Made by a program: the position numbers and the translations under genes. This document shows, piece after piece, positions 17,339-26,713 of a stretch of 64,000 nucleotides of DNA (positions are counted from its first letter, which is position 1; each line of letters starts with the position of its first letter). This stretch comes from Amycolatopsis japonica (GTDB taxonomy: Bacteria > Actinomycetota > Actinomycetes > Mycobacteriales > Pseudonocardiaceae), in NCBI RefSeq assembly GCF_000732925.1, contig NZ_CP008953.1, positions 1,736,001 through 1,800,000 of the forward strand, written 5' to 3'. The notes under the pieces are model-generated. The model was not told the origin of the DNA. It ran no database searches and saw only the letters and a program-made list of their open reading frames with translations.

Positions 17339-19638
17339 CCCGCCGCCCCGTGCCGCTTCGCCAGTTCGACCTGGTGGTCGCGGACGTCGTCCCCGGACGC
17401 GGGGAACGGTGTCCACTCGCCGGTGGAACCCAGCACCCAGCACCGGGTCGAGGGATGCAGCGCGGATTCGAAGATGTAGTCCAGCTGCGCCGTGAGTTTC
17501 GGATCCTTGACCCGCACCAGCGCTTCGATCCGGCGGTCGAGGTTGCGGTGCATCATGTCCGCGCTGCCGATCCAGCGCGTGCCGCCGGCGAGGAAGGTGA
17601 AGATCCGCGAGTGCTCCAGGAACCGGCCGAGGATGGAGCGCACGTGGATGTTCTCGCTCAGTCCCTCCACACCCGGCTTCAGCGCGCAGATCCCGCGCAC
17701 CACGATGTCGACCGGCACCCCGGCCTGTGAGGCGTGGTACAGCGCGTCGATCACCTGCTCGTCGACGAGCGAGTTGCATTTGATCCGGATCCCGGCGGTC
17801 TGGCCCGCCCTGGCGAGCTCGATCTCCTCGCCGATCGCGCGCACGATGCCGCGCCGGATCCCGTGCGGCGACGTGAGGATGTTGCGGTAGGTGTCCTGGC
17901 GGGAGTACCCGGTCAGCACGTTGAACAGATCCGTCAGGTCCGCGCCGATCGTCGGGTCGGCGGTCAGGATGCCGAGATCCTCGTACAGCCGCGCCGTCTT
18001 CGGGTTGTAGTTGCCGGTGCCGATATGGCAGTAGCGGCGGATGGTCGAACCCTCCTGGCGCACCACCATCGACACCTTGCAATGCGTCTTCAGCCCGACG
18101 AGCCCGTAGACCACGTGCACGCCCGCGCGTTCCAGCGTACGGGCCCAGGTGATGTTGGCCTGTTCGTCGAACCGCGCCTTGATCTCGACCAGCGCGACGA
18201 CCTGCTTGCCCGCCTCGGCCGCGTCGATCAGCGCGTCGACGATCGGGGAGTCGCCGGAGGTGCGGTACAGCGTTTGCTTGATCGCCAGCACCTTCGAGTC
18301 CGCGGCGGCCTGTTCGATGAACCGCTGGACGCTGGTGGAGAACGAGTCGTACGGGTGGTGCACGAGGACGTCGCCCTCGCGCAGCGTCGCGAACACCGAC
18401 TTCGGCGTCTCGCGCTCACCGAACGCCGGATGCGTGGCGGGAACGAAAGGGCGGTCCTTGAGTTCCTTCCGGTCGACGCCGGACAACTGGTGCAGGCAGG
18501 TCAGATCCAGCAGACCCGGGACCTCGACGACGTCGCGCGGGTCGACCTCCAGTTCGCGCAGCAGCAGTTCGAGCATGTGCTCGCTCATGTCCTGCGCCAC
18601 TTCGAGCCGCACCGGCGGGCCGAACCGCCGCTGCGCCAGTTCGCGTTCCAGCGCCTGGAGAAGATCCTCGTCCCGGTCTTCCTCGACCTCGAAGTCCGCG
18701 TTGCGGGTCACCCGGAACGCGTGGTGCTCGGTGACCTCCATCCCGGTGAACAGCTCGCCGAGATGCGCGGCGATCAGTTCCTCCAGCGGCAGGAACGTCG
18801 CGGTGCGGACCTCACGCGGCTGCTGCTCGATGCGCATCAGGCGCGGCACGTTGCTCGGCACCTTGACGCGCGCGAACCGCTCGGTGCCCGCTTCCGGGTC
18901 CCGGACGGTGATCGCGAGGTTGAGCGAAAGGCCGGAGATGTAGGGGAACGGGTGCGCGGGATCGACGGCCAGCGGTGTGAGCACCGGGAAGATCTGCTCG
19001 CTGAAGTAGTTGGACAGCCGGAGCTGGTCGGCGCCGGTCAGGTCGTTCCAGCCGACGATGTGGATGTCCTCGTCGGCCAGCTGCGGCCGCAGGTGCAGCT
19101 CGAAGGCGTTCGTGTGCCGCTCGACCAGGTCCTGGTTGCGTTTGGCGATGTACGCCAGCTGTTCGCGCGGGGTGAGCCCGTCCGCGCTGCGGACCGGGAG
19201 GCCGGTCTCGTCGCGGCGTTTCAGCCCGGCGACCCGCACCATGTAGAACTCGTCCAAATTGGACGCGAAGATCGCCAGGAACTTGGCGCGTTCGAGCAGC
19301 GGCTGCGACTCGTCCTCGGCCAGCGCGAGCACGCGCGCGTTGAAGTCCTGCCACGACAGCTCACGGTTGAAGTACCGGTCGTCGGGAAGGCTCTCGACGG
19401 CCGTGGGCGCCGACGTCACCGCGGGCGGCGCGGCGGGCAGCGCGCGGAACTCCTGGGCGGGGCGGCTCGCCGAGCCACCACGCGTCGCGCGGACGGCCGT
19501 GCGCGGGGTCGAACTGTTCGTCTTCCGCGCACGGACGGGTTTCGCCGTGCCGTTGTCCGGTTCCGGTTTCGCGGCGGAGGTCTTCCGCTTCCTTGCCGAG
19601 TTCGGGGTGCCGCCGTCATTTGTGCTCACGGGCTTCAT
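17335..19638 (-). CDS. ppk1: Polyphosphate kinase 1
   Basis: 767 residues. Makes polyphosphate from ATP reversibly. The first 75-80 residues are a Lys/Arg/Ser/Thr-rich, probably disordered extension, so the protein is longer than the usual 690-740. The canonical N-terminal domain begins at [18 protein letters not shown]. The catalytic phospho-His is H538 in [20 protein letters not shown] second PLD-like half follows ([34 protein letters not shown]). It is the first gene of a ppk1-mutT1 pair. Confidence 0.96.
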   Translation of the reverse strand: MKPVSTNDGGTPNSARKRKTSAAKPEPDNGTAKPVRARKTNSSTPRTAVRATRGGSASRPAQEFRALPAAPPAVTSAPTAVESLPDDRYFNRELSWQDFNARVLALAEDESQPLLERAKFLAIFASNLDEFYMVRVAGLKRRDETGLPVRSADGLTPREQLAYIAKRNQDLVERHTNAFELHLRPQLADEDIHIVGWNDLTGADQLRLSNYFSEQIFPVLTPLAVDPAHPFPYISGLSLNLAITVRDPEAGTERFARVKVPSNVPRLMRIEQQPREVRTATFLPLEELIAAHLGELFTGMEVTEHHAFRVTRNADFEVEEDRDEDLLQALERELAQRRFGPPVRLEVAQDMSEHMLELLLRELEVDPRDVVEVPGLLDLTCLHQLSGVDRKELKDRPFVPATHPAFGERETPKSVFATLREGDVLVHHPYDSFSTSVQRFIEQAAADSKVLAIKQTLYRTSGDSPIVDALIDAAEAGKQVVALVEIKARFDEQANITWARTLERAGVHVVYGLVGLKTHCKVSMVVRQEGSTIRRYCHIGTGNYNPKTARLYEDLGILTADPTIGADLTDLFNVLTGYSRQDTYRNILTSPHGIRRGIVRAIGEEIELARAGQTAGIRIKCNSLVDEQVIDALYHASQAGVPVDIVVRGICALKPGVEGLSENIHVRSILGRFLEHSRIFTFLAGGTRWIGSADMMHRNLDRRIEALVRVKDPKLTAQLDYIFESALHPSTRCWVLGSTGEWTPFPASGDDVRDHQVELAKRHGAAG

Positions 19639-19696
19639 TGTTCACCACTCGGGGCGATTATGTGCGCCGCGCGCGGGTCGGCAGGGTGAACTCTCG

Positions 19697-20335
19697 TCAC
19701 ATCACCACGCAGGGTGTTCCGAGCAGCGTTGAAGTGCGCTTTCCGACACCGAGGGTGCGGACGTGAGCGAGATCATCCGCGGTGTCGACGTCGGCGCGAA
19801 GCGATTCCGCGGCGATCGTGAGCGGGGTCGCACCGGAGGCGGTGTGCGCCCGCGCGGAACCCGTGCCGAAGCGGGGTGCCAACGCCTGCCCGGCGCCCGC
19901 GAGCAACAGCGTGGTGCCCGTTCCCTGCCGGTCCGCGACGAACGCCCGTCGTCCGGCGGCCCCGGCCAGCGCGGCGGTGAGGTCTTCGGTCCGCAGCGCG
20001 GGGAGATCGGCCTGCAGTGCGCCGACGAGACCGGACGGCCCGTCCCGGCGCAGCAGTTCCTCGCCGTGGCGCAGGGCCGCGTTCAGTCCGCCGCGCGACG
20101 GTTCGGTGACGATTTCGACGCCCAGCTCGGTGAGATCCGCCACGGACGCCGGGTCGGCGGCGACCACCAGCACCCGCCGGACCCCGTCCGCCGAGGTCGC
20201 CGCGGACAACGTGTCGTAGGCCAGCGCCAGCACCAGTTCGGCGTGCCGCTCGGGCACCACCGCGCCGCGAAGCCGCGACTTGCCCTCGGCGGGGCGTTTC
20301 ATCGGCACTATCAGGTCAAAGCCCACACGGTCCAC
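19697..20335 (-). CDS. fbiD: Phosphoenolpyruvate/2-phospholactate guanylyltransferase (F420 synthesis)
   Basis: 212 residues from GTG 20335. CofC/FbiD nucleotidyltransferase: N-terminal LIVPMKRPAEGKSRL, then VLVVAADPASV, VGALQADLPALRTEDL and the C-terminal SLRADVDTADDLAHVRTLG. In actinobacteria FbiD activates phosphoenolpyruvate with GTP to make the side chain of coenzyme F420. Its place between ppk1 and the glycerolipid genes is the same as in M. tuberculosis (Rv2983). Divergent from the acyltransferase gene. Confidence 0.93.
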   Translation of the reverse strand: MDRVGFDLIVPMKRPAEGKSRLRGAVVPERHAELVLALAYDTLSAATSADGVRRVLVVAADPASVADLTELGVEIVTEPSRGGLNAALRHGEELLRRDGPSGLVGALQADLPALRTEDLTAALAGAAGRRAFVADRQGTGTTLLLAGAGQALAPRFGTGSARAHTASGATPLTIAAESLRADVDTADDLAHVRTLGVGKRTSTLLGTPCVVM

Positions 20336-20431
20336 ATCTCACTTCTTACCCGACCCTCCCTGGACCGCGCTCGTATGCGCGCGGCAGGATCAATGGTCTG
20401 GGACGACACGTGTGACTTCGAGGAGGACGAA

Positions 20432-21136
20432 TTGGCCCGGCGTGAGAAGGGCGGCATCTGGGTGGGCATCGCCGCCGCACTGTTCTACCCGGCGACGGCC
20501 ATCGGCAAGCGGGTCTACCGCAACGCCGAGCGGATCCCCCGCGAAGGCGGCGCGCTGCTCCTGCTCAACCACGTGTCCCACATGGACCCGGCGGTGGACG
20601 CGGTGTTCGTGCACCGGCAGAAGCGGGTGCCGCGGTTCCTCGGCAAGGAGAGCCTGACCAGGGCGCCGCTCTTCGGCAAGATCTTCGTCGGCGCCGGCCA
20701 GATCCCGGTGTCCCGCGGTTCGGCCGCCGCCGGCGACAGTCTCAAGGCCGCCCACCAGGCATTGCGTGACGGCAAGGTCGTGGTGATCTATCCGGAGGGG
20801 ACGATCACCAAGGACCCGGACGGCTGGCCGAAGAAGCCGTTCACCGGGGCCGCGCGGCTCGCGCTGGAGACCGACGTGCCGGTGATCCCGATCGCCCGCT
20901 GGGGCACGAACCACATCTTCAACGGCTACACGAAGAAGTTCACGCCGTTCCCGCGCAAGAAGATCACGCACCTGGTCGGCGAGCCGATGGACCTTTCGGC
21001 GTACAAGGAAGGTTCGACCCGCAGCGCGTCCAAGCTGCGCGAGGTCACCGACCTGATGATGACGGAGATCACCGCGCTGCTCGCGGAGATCCGGCAGGAG
21101 GAACCGCCCGCGAAGAAGCCGGAGGACGACGCCTGA
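20432..21136 (+). CDS. plsC: 1-acyl-sn-glycerol-3-phosphate acyltransferase (PlsC-like)
   Basis: About 234 residues from TTG 20432, five bases after AGGAGG (20421-20426); ATG 20393 in the same frame is an alternative that would add 13 residues. An N-terminal hydrophobic stretch ([18 protein letters not shown]) suggests membrane association. Catalytic NHVSHMD (NHx4D), PVSRGS, YPEGTI and [10 protein letters not shown] are the four acyltransferase motifs. It likely transfers the second acyl chain in phosphatidic acid synthesis. The stop overlaps gpsA, which makes the sn-glycerol 3-phosphate precursor. Confidence 0.9.
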   Translation: MARREKGGIWVGIAAALFYPATAIGKRVYRNAERIPREGGALLLLNHVSHMDPAVDAVFVHRQKRVPRFLGKESLTRAPLFGKIFVGAGQIPVSRGSAAAGDSLKAAHQALRDGKVVVIYPEGTITKDPDGWPKKPFTGAARLALETDVPVIPIARWGTNHIFNGYTKKFTPFPRKKITHLVGEPMDLSAYKEGSTRSASKLREVTDLMMTEITALLAEIRQEEPPAKKPEDDA

Positions 21137-22149
21137 TGGCCGAGGTCCAGCGGGTCACCGTGCTCGGCGCCGGATCGTGGGGGACGGCGTTCGCCAAGGT
21201 GCTCGGCGACGCCGGCCGCGACGTGACCATGTGGGCCCGGCGGCCCGAGGTCGCGGCCGAAATCCGGGAGCGGCATCTCAATTCGTCCTATTTACCCGGT
21301 ATCGAACTGCCGGAGCGGATCACCGCGACGGCCGATCCGGCCGAGGCCCTCGACGGCGCGCAGGCCGTGGTCCTTGCGGTGCCGAGCCAGACCTTGCGGA
21401 CCAATCTCTCGGAGTGGTCCGGTCTGCTGCCGCCCGACGCGATCCTCGTGAGCCTCGCGAAGGGTGTCGAGCTGGGCACGCTCAAGCGGATGAGCGAGGT
21501 CATCGCCGAGATCGCGCGGGTCGACGACGGGCAGATCGTGGTCGTGTCCGGGCCGAACCTGGCGAAGGAGATCGCGCTGGGGCAGCCCGCGGCGGCGGTG
21601 CTGGCGTGCACCGACCACGACAACGCCAAGGCGATCCAGCAGGCGAGCTTCAACCAGTACTTCCGGCCGTACACCAACACCGACGTCGTCGGCTGTGAGC
21701 TGGGCGGGGCGTGCAAGAACGTCATCGCGCTCAGCTGCGGGATGGCGGCGGGGCTGGGGCTGGGCACCAACACCACCGCGACGCTGATCACCCGCGGGCT
21801 GGCCGAAATGGCCAGGCTCGGCGCGAAACTCGGCGCCGACCCGCTGACCTTCGCCGGGCTCGCCGGTGTCGGCGACCTGGTGGCGACCTGCTCGTCGCCG
21901 TTGTCGCGCAACCGGACCTTCGGCGAGCGGCTCGGCCGGGGCGAGACGCTGGAGCAGGCGCTGGCGGCCACCGGCGGCCAGGTCGCCGAGGGCGTCAAAT
22001 CGTGCACGTCGATCCGGGAACTGGCGATGGGCCTCGGTGTCGACATGCCGATCACGGACGCGATGCACCGCGTGTGCCACGAAGGTGTCGACCCGCGGCG
22101 TGCGGGGGCCGAGCTGCTCGGGCGGTCGCAGAAGCACGAGTGGTCCTGA
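21136..22149 (+). CDS. gpsA: Glycerol-3-phosphate dehydrogenase [NAD(P)+]
   Basis: 337 residues. Reduces dihydroxyacetone phosphate to sn-glycerol 3-phosphate. NAD-binding [16 protein letters not shown] at the N-terminus, [11 protein letters not shown], catalytic Lys in [10 protein letters not shown], and the C-terminal [19 protein letters not shown] and EGVKS. The start overlaps the acyltransferase stop (TGATG), so the two are coupled. In mycobacteria and Streptomyces ddlA follows gpsA; here it does not. Confidence 0.97.
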   Translation: MAEVQRVTVLGAGSWGTAFAKVLGDAGRDVTMWARRPEVAAEIRERHLNSSYLPGIELPERITATADPAEALDGAQAVVLAVPSQTLRTNLSEWSGLLPPDAILVSLAKGVELGTLKRMSEVIAEIARVDDGQIVVVSGPNLAKEIALGQPAAAVLACTDHDNAKAIQQASFNQYFRPYTNTDVVGCELGGACKNVIALSCGMAAGLGLGTNTTATLITRGLAEMARLGAKLGADPLTFAGLAGVGDLVATCSSPLSRNRTFGERLGRGETLEQALAATGGQVAEGVKSCTSIRELAMGLGVDMPITDAMHRVCHEGVDPRRAGAELLGRSQKHEWS

Positions 22150-22291
22150 GGGAGACCGCAATATCGCGACAGACCGGGGCGGATCCGTGTTGCGAGCATG
22201 GACGTCAGGTGCAGAACTCACGGTCCACGGTATGAGATCTGTTGACCGCCGGGCTCCGCACTGGTTCGCTGGGCGCATGTTCGCACGTGGG

Positions 22292-22357
22292 ATGACTGTG
22301 TCGCGGGGCCTCTCGGGTCTTGGCGTGGTCGCGTGCGCGTGTCGCTGTTGTCGGTGA
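22292..22357 (+). CDS. Cys-rich leader peptide upstream of cysteine dioxygenase
   Basis: A 21-codon frame (ATG 22292, TGA 22355-22357) ending ACACRCCR, with four Cys codons at 15, 17, 19 and 20 just before the stop. An in-frame ATG at 22277 would add five residues. The stop lies 51 bases before the cysteine dioxygenase start. Clustered Cys codons at the end of a tiny upstream frame are the hallmark of cysteine-responsive attenuators described in mycobacteria, where ribosome stalling on Cys codons alters downstream expression. Here the downstream gene degrades cysteine, so the logic would have to favour expression when charged Cys-tRNA is plentiful. Not tested. Confidence 0.5.
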   Translation: MTVSRGLSGLGVVACACRCCR

Positions 22358-22408
22358 ACCCAGCCCCGGCCCAGCTCGACACCTACTTCCTTTTGCGAGG
22401 ACACCGCC

Positions 22409-22888
22409 ATGTTCGCCGTCCCGGACAACACGCTCGTCATTCCCGAAAACCCCGCCCTGCGCCACCCGGTGCGCGTCGCGCTCGAGTTCGCCGCGGACCG
22501 TGACCGCTGGCGGCATCTGCTGCGTTACGACCCCGAGGAGCGCTTCTCGGCTCTCGTCGACGCCGATGAGCTGCAGGAGATCTGGTTGATGAGCTGGCTG
22601 CCCGGCCAGCACACCGACCTGCACGACCACGAGTTCGCCGCGGGCGCGTTCACCGTCGTCAGCGGGAAGCTGAGCGAGACCGTCGCCCGGCGCGCGGCCG
22701 GCGGACGTGCCGTGACCGAGCTGCACTCGCTGTCGGAAGGGCAGTCCCGCGTCTTCGGTCCCGGCTACATCCACGAGGTGCGCAACGACGGCCCGGATCC
22801 CGCCGTCAGCGTGCACGTCTACCGGCACCGGCCCCGCGCCATGCGGCCTTACCACCTGGACCCCGTCACCGGCCCTTCTCGCGTTTAG
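22409..22888 (+). CDS. Cysteine dioxygenase family protein
   Basis: 159 residues, cupin fold. Type I cysteine dioxygenases oxidise cysteine to cysteine sulfinate with non-haem iron. The iron ligands are H72 and H74 in LHDHE and H122 in GYIHEVRNDG. FTVVSGKLSETV and SVHVYRHRPRAM are further family marks. 259 bases separate it from gpsA and contain a Cys-rich leader frame. Other thiol dioxygenases, such as 3-mercaptopropionate dioxygenase, share this fold, so the exact thiol is uncertain. Its stop codon lies inside the left arm of a hairpin. Confidence 0.85.
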   Translation: MFAVPDNTLVIPENPALRHPVRVALEFAADRDRWRHLLRYDPEERFSALVDADELQEIWLMSWLPGQHTDLHDHEFAAGAFTVVSGKLSETVARRAAGGRAVTELHSLSEGQSRVFGPGYIHEVRNDGPDPAVSVHVYRHRPRAMRPYHLDPVTGPSRV

Positions 22889-22930
22889 TCCTCTGAATGC
22901 GTTCCTTACGCATTCAGAGGACTAAACGCG
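22880..22930. terminator. Bidirectional terminator between cysteine dioxygenase and ansA
   Basis: A perfect 23-base stem (22880-22902 and 22908-22930) with a 5-base loop. The TAG stop of the dioxygenase (22886-22888) is part of the left arm, and the convergent asparaginase stop lies 5 bases beyond the right arm. Confidence 0.85.
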
Positions 22931-22934
22931 GGGG

Positions 22935-23948
22935 TCAGGCGAGGTCGCCGCGCAGGCGGAATTCGGCTTCGACGCGTTCCCGGGAGGCGCCGGTGGCGAG
23001 CAAGGTGTGCAGCAGGAGCCGGGATTTGCGCGGGTCCAGCCAGCCCGCCATCGTCGCGCCCATCGCGATCAGATCCGACTCCGAACCCCGGAAGCCGTAG
23101 GTGCCGCGGAACGTCGGCCCGGCACCGGTGCGGCCGGCGACCACGATCGGCACCTCCGCCAGGGCCCGCTCGATCACGTCGGCGGACCCCGCCGAAACGT
23201 GCCCGGCGCCGTTGGCGGCGAGCACCACTCCCTTGACCCCGGCCTTGACCAGCGTTTCCAGGAGTTCGCCGGTGTCCTCCACGCCGCTCTCGACGATCGG
23301 CACCAGCCCGGAGAAGTCGGCGTTCTCCAGCGGCAACGCCGCCGGACGGGCGGCCGCCGGGTGGAAGTAGTGCACCAACCCCTCGCTGACCAGCGCGAGC
23401 GGGCCGGCGGGGGCCGAGGAGAACGCCTCGACGTGGCTCGAATGCGTCTTCCGGACCCAGCGTCCGGCGTGGACGTCGTCGTTGAACGCGACCAGCGAGC
23501 CGCGGCCCCGGCCGCGAGGATCGGCGGCGACGGTCAGCGCGGCGAGGATGTTCCCCGCGCCGTCGGCGCTGGGCAGGCTGGGGTTGCGCATCGCGCCGGT
23601 GACCACGATGGGCGCCTCGGAAGCCCACGTCAGCTCGAAGAAGTACGCCGTCTCTTCGAGCGTGTCCGTGCCCTGGATCACGACGACGCCTTCAGCGCCT
23701 TCGTCGACGGCCCGAGCGGCCCAGTCCCGCGTCCTGATCAGGGTCGCGAAGTCCATCGAGGCGCTGGAAATCCCCGCCAGCGTCTCCGCGCGGACGTCCA
23801 TCTCGAGGTTCTCGCCCAGGTCGCCGAGCAGGTCGGCGGCGGTGAGCCGGGGGACGGCGTGGTCTTCGCCGTCACCGGGGACCATGGAGATGGTGCCGCC
23901 CAGGGCGGCGACGGCGACAAGGGGCCGTTTCTCAGGGGAGACGCTCAT
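22935..23948 (-). CDS. ansA: L-asparaginase (type I/II family)
   Basis: 337 residues. Hydrolyses asparagine to aspartate and ammonia. The nucleophile Thr is in AALGGTISM near the N-terminus; the second catalytic Thr lies in VVIQGTDTLEETA, and SASMDFATL carries the conserved Ser-Met-Asp. No signal peptide, so cytoplasmic. Monocistronic, with the terminator at 22880-22930 downstream and a repeat-rich spacer upstream. Confidence 0.92.
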   Translation of the reverse strand: MSVSPEKRPLVAVAALGGTISMVPGDGEDHAVPRLTAADLLGDLGENLEMDVRAETLAGISSASMDFATLIRTRDWAARAVDEGAEGVVVIQGTDTLEETAYFFELTWASEAPIVVTGAMRNPSLPSADGAGNILAALTVAADPRGRGRGSLVAFNDDVHAGRWVRKTHSSHVEAFSSAPAGPLALVSEGLVHYFHPAAARPAALPLENADFSGLVPIVESGVEDTGELLETLVKAGVKGVVLAANGAGHVSAGSADVIERALAEVPIVVAGRTGAGPTFRGTYGFRGSESDLIAMGATMAGWLDPRKSRLLLHTLLATGASRERVEAEFRLRGDLA

Positions 23949-24031
23949 ACGGACATCTTCCCAAAACTTTGTGGCGGGTAAGGCGAATGTGACACGGCCG
24001 CTGGGCGCCCCGGCGCGGACAGAAGCGATGC

Positions 24032-24080
24032 CCTGAAGGCCACCTTTGAGACATCCAGCGTCCCGAAGGGGGCCTTCAGG
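24032..24080. repeat. Diverged GTGAAGGCC-type palindrome
   Basis: 10-base arms CCTGAAGGCC (24032-24041) and complement (24071-24080) around an imperfect 29-base centre. A diverged family member. Confidence 0.6.
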
Positions 24081-24121
24081 ACGCTATGCCTGACAAGACA
24101 CGTTTGATCTTCTCGACTCTG

Positions 24122-24180
24122 AAGTACGTGAAGGCCCCCTTCATTGCGCTAGACGCGGTGAAGGGGGCCTTCACGTACTT
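24122..24180. repeat. GTGAAGGCC-family palindrome
   Basis: 22-base perfect arms (24122-24143 and 24159-24180) around a 15-base loop. The arms begin AAGTACGTGAAGGCC. The loop contains GCGCTAGACGC, with a small internal pairing. Confidence 0.85.
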
Positions 24181-24193
24181 GGCAATAGCGAGT

Positions 24194-24214
24194 TTCCTCG
24201 GCTGAGCCGAGGAA
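24194..24214. repeat. Partial palindrome (inner hairpin and right arm only)
   Basis: TTCCTCGGC-TGA-GCCGAGGAA hairpin followed by the right-arm sequence GGGGGCCTTCACGCGC, with no matching left arm. It looks like a truncated copy of the element at 38074-38128. Confidence 0.65.
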
Positions 24215-24298
24215 GGGGGCCTTCACGCGCCACCGCTGTGACTGCCGGGACCGGTGGTGTTGCTGGGGCTGCGGGGCCGCGACCTGCGAGCCCAAGGC

Positions 24299-25123
24299 TC
24301 ACCGTGCCTTGACGGCCTCGATGGTGAAGCTCGCCGCCAGCCGCTGCGGATCCTCGGTCAGCCGCCATTCCTCGGTCGCCTCGTTCAGGGTCATGAACCC
24401 GGGCAGCGCGTTCCACGGCACGCTGTCGTGCTCCACCAGCCGCGTCAGCGTCAACCCCGCGTCGAGCAGCGAGGTGACGATCTCGCCCAGCCCGTGGTTC
24501 CATTCGTGCGTCCGGTTGTGCTGGAACGAAACGTCGGTGTCCACATAGGTCCCCGGCTCGTCGAACACCAGCGGTTCGGCCTGTTCGAAATACGGGTACT
24601 TCGGCGTGATCTGCGGCTGCGTCTCGTCGAGAGTGCCCAGCATCGGATGCATGTCGCGGATGAACAGCCGTCCGCCCGGCTTCAGCAGCTTCCCGACGAC
24701 CTGTCCCCAGCGGGCGATGTCCGGCAGCCAGCAGATCGCGCCGATCCCCGTGTAGACGAGGTCGAATTCCCCGGCGCCCAGCACGTCGGCGGCACTGTAC
24801 ACATCGGACTCGTGGTAGTCGATCTCCGCGCCGGTCTCGGCGGCCAGCCGTCGCGCGATCTCCAGCGCGGGCGCGGAAAAGTCGAGACCGGTCATCCGGG
24901 CGCCGAGGCGGGACAGGGAAAGCGTGTCCGTGCCGATATGGCACTGGAGGTGGACCCCGCGCGCGCCGGAGACATCGCCGAGCAGCGGCTGGTCGAAGGT
25001 GACCACGCCGCTGAGATGCGTCGGATCCGCGACGAACTTCTCGTAGCCGTAGTCGGCCGAAGCGGCGTGCGCGGGAGCGCGTTCGTCCCAGTTCGCCCGG
25101 TTGACCGTCACGTAATCCGTCAC
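24299..25123 (-). CDS. Class I SAM-dependent methyltransferase
   Basis: 274 residues from GTG 25123, which overlaps the stop of the upstream VOC gene by 3 bases. Motif I is VHLQCHIGTDTLSLSRLGARMTG, followed by GLDFSAPALEIARRLA, the acidic post-motif DYHESDVY and FDLVYTGIGAICWLPDI. The C-terminal part has EWNHGLGEIVTSLLDAGL. No close substrate group can be assigned. Co-expressed with the small VOC protein. Confidence 0.85.
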   Translation of the reverse strand: MTDYVTVNRANWDERAPAHAASADYGYEKFVADPTHLSGVVTFDQPLLGDVSGARGVHLQCHIGTDTLSLSRLGARMTGLDFSAPALEIARRLAAETGAEIDYHESDVYSAADVLGAGEFDLVYTGIGAICWLPDIARWGQVVGKLLKPGGRLFIRDMHPMLGTLDETQPQITPKYPYFEQAEPLVFDEPGTYVDTDVSFQHNRTHEWNHGLGEIVTSLLDAGLTLTRLVEHDSVPWNALPGFMTLNEATEEWRLTEDPQRLAASFTIEAVKAR

Positions 25124-25500
25124 GCCGTCGCGGCCTTTTCGGCGGCGCTGCGCAGCACGCAGAATTCGTTGCCTTCGGGGTCTCCGAGGACGGCCCAGCC
25201 GGTGCCGTCGGGATTGCGCCGGTCGTGCAGGAGGGTCGCGCCGAGCTTCAGCAGGCGCTCCACCTCCTCGTCGCGCGGGATGTCCGGGGTGAGGCAGAGG
25301 TGGATCCGGTTCTTCACCGTCTTCGGCTCCGGGACCTGCCCGAAGAACAGCGTGACACCGTTGTCCATCTCGATGATCGCCTCGGGATCGCCGGGGACGT
25401 CGTCGTCGGCCATCGGTTTGCCGACGACACCGCTCCAGAAACGGCCCAGTTCGTAGGCGTCGGCGCAGTCGAAGAAGAAGTTCTGTACGACAGAGGTCAT
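25120..25500 (-). CDS. VOC (glyoxalase/bleomycin-resistance fold) family protein
   Basis: 126 residues with two beta-alpha-beta modules: NFFFDCADAYELGRFWSGVVG and HLCLTPDIPRDEEVERLLKLGA, ending DPEGNEFCVLRS, which supplies the usual Glu ligand. In this fold metal-dependent isomerases, dioxygenases and drug-binding proteins are all found, so the activity is unknown. It overlaps the methyltransferase gene and presumably works with it. Confidence 0.82.
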   Translation of the reverse strand: MTSVVQNFFFDCADAYELGRFWSGVVGKPMADDDVPGDPEAIIEMDNGVTLFFGQVPEPKTVKNRIHLCLTPDIPRDEEVERLLKLGATLLHDRRNPDGTGWAVLGDPEGNEFCVLRSAAEKAATA

Positions 25501-25542
25501 GACGCCGCAGTCTGCCCGAGCCCGCGGAACCCGGCCAACGGT

Positions 25543-26280
25543 TTACGCCAGCCGCAGCCCCCGCGACCGGTGCACCTGCCGTTCCGCGTCGATGACCAGG
25601 ACCTGGCAGCCCGGCCGCGACGCGACCCACGCGATCCCTTCCGTCCCCATCGCGAAGGCGGCGGTAGCGAGGGAATCCGCGGTGACGAGGTCGTCGGCGG
25701 CGACCGTGACGCTCAGCAGCCCGACGGGCGGGCGCCCGGTCCGGCCGTCGAGGATATGCGCGCCGCGTTCGTATTCGGCCGACGTCGCGACCGCGCCGCC
25801 GGAGGATTCCACCACGGCGCAGACCGCGTCGGGCCGTTCGGGATGCCGGATGCCGACCCGCCAGGCGCGGCCGGGTTCCGGTTCGCCGGAGGTGATCACG
25901 TCGCCGCCGGCGTTGATGCAGAACACGTCCAACCCCTCGGCCAGCAACAGCGACGCCGCCTGCTGCACCGCCCAGCCCTTGACCACCGCGTTCGGATCGA
26001 GCCGCCGTCCGGGGAGCCGGGCGGTGAACGCCCCGCCGGACAGCCGTTCGTAGTGGTCGCACAGCGAAAGCACCTCCAGGAGGTCGTCGCTCAGTTCCGA
26101 AGGCGAGAGCTCGCCGCGGTCGTAACGGCAGACCTCGCTGTCGGCCTTGAACGGGCTGAACCGCGCGTCGACCTCCCGCAGCCAGCCGAAGACGCCGTCG
26201 ATGGCGTGGTCGACGAGCCCGCCGCCCGCGCGGACGTCGACCGAGACCGGCAGCCCCATCACCTGTTCGACGCGGTTCAT
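25543..26280 (-). CDS. apbE: FAD:protein FMN transferase
   Basis: 245 residues. Attaches FMN covalently to a Thr of partner proteins. MGLPVSVDVR at the N-terminus, LDPNAVVKGWAVQQAA, VFCINAGGDVITSG, HILDGRTGRPP and DSLATAAFAMG are ApbE motifs, the last two contributing the Mg/FAD site. The start overlaps the FMN-binding protein gene by 4 bases, which makes that protein its obvious substrate. No lipoprotein or signal sequence is visible, unlike many ApbE proteins. Confidence 0.93.
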   Translation of the reverse strand: MNRVEQVMGLPVSVDVRAGGGLVDHAIDGVFGWLREVDARFSPFKADSEVCRYDRGELSPSELSDDLLEVLSLCDHYERLSGGAFTARLPGRRLDPNAVVKGWAVQQAASLLLAEGLDVFCINAGGDVITSGEPEPGRAWRVGIRHPERPDAVCAVVESSGGAVATSAEYERGAHILDGRTGRPPVGLLSVTVAADDLVTADSLATAAFAMGTEGIAWVASRPGCQVLVIDAERQVHRSRGLRLA

Positions 26281-26696
26281 CTGGCGTCCAGCGCCGCCTG
26301 CAGCGATTTGACGTACGACTCGCTCGTCGACGTCGCCCCGGAGACGGTGTCGATGTCGGCGCTCTGCGCGGTCAGCGTCTCCTCCTGCAGGATCGGGATC
26401 GCGTCGACCCCTCGGCCGCTCGTCGGCCGTTGCAGCAGACGGACTTCGGAGATCTTGTCCTCGGCCGAGAGCACCAGCCGCACCTGCACGGTGCCGTACC
26501 GGTTGCTCTCCACCGAGCCGTCGAGGGTGCGTTCGGCGCCCTCGGACGCTCCACCGTCCGCGCTCGACGACGGTGCCGGAGCGGGCGCCGCGACGGCCAC
26601 GGTCTCAGAGCCGAGCGGGCCGGGTTCGTACAGCCACACACCGAGGAAGCCGGCGGCCGACAGCGCGACCGTGGCCGCGACGATGGTCTTCTTCAT
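26277..26696 (-). CDS. Membrane-anchored FMN-binding domain protein
   Basis: 139 residues. An N-terminal signal or anchor helix (about 4-24) and a Pro/Ala/Ser linker lead to an extracytoplasmic FMN-binding domain. The flavinylation motif D-x-V-S-G-A-T lies near the C-terminus, with T122 as the expected FMN acceptor. It sits between apbE and the ferric-reductase-like gene, so it probably carries electrons outside the membrane. Confidence 0.88.
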   Translation of the reverse strand: MKKTIVAATVALSAAGFLGVWLYEPGPLGSETVAVAAPAPAPSSSADGGASEGAERTLDGSVESNRYGTVQVRLVLSAEDKISEVRLLQRPTSGRGVDAIPILQEETLTAQSADIDTVSGATSTSESYVKSLQAALDAR

Positions 26697-26713
26697 GATC
26701 GGGTCTCCCTGGT

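Larger units (their letters stand above)
23949..24298. other. Gene-free stretch with three palindromic repeats
   Basis: 350 bases between the ansA start and the 3' end of the methyltransferase gene. The ansA promoter must be in the first 50-80 bases; I see no clear consensus. The rest is mostly GTGAAGGCC-type repeats. Confidence 0.6.

Noticed and set aside
17734..19689. Plus-strand frame over ppk1
   Set aside because: Same reason: ppk1 on the minus strand is certain.
22150..22408. Riboswitch upstream of cysteine dioxygenase
   Set aside because: No known riboswitch core (SAM, cobalamin, TPP) is visible; the Cys-codon leader frame explains the spacer better.
25123..26062. Fusion of the methyltransferase with upstream sequence
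   Set aside because: The frame is open across the VOC and apbE genes, but the extension is a shadow of those genes; GTG 25123 overlaps the VOC stop.
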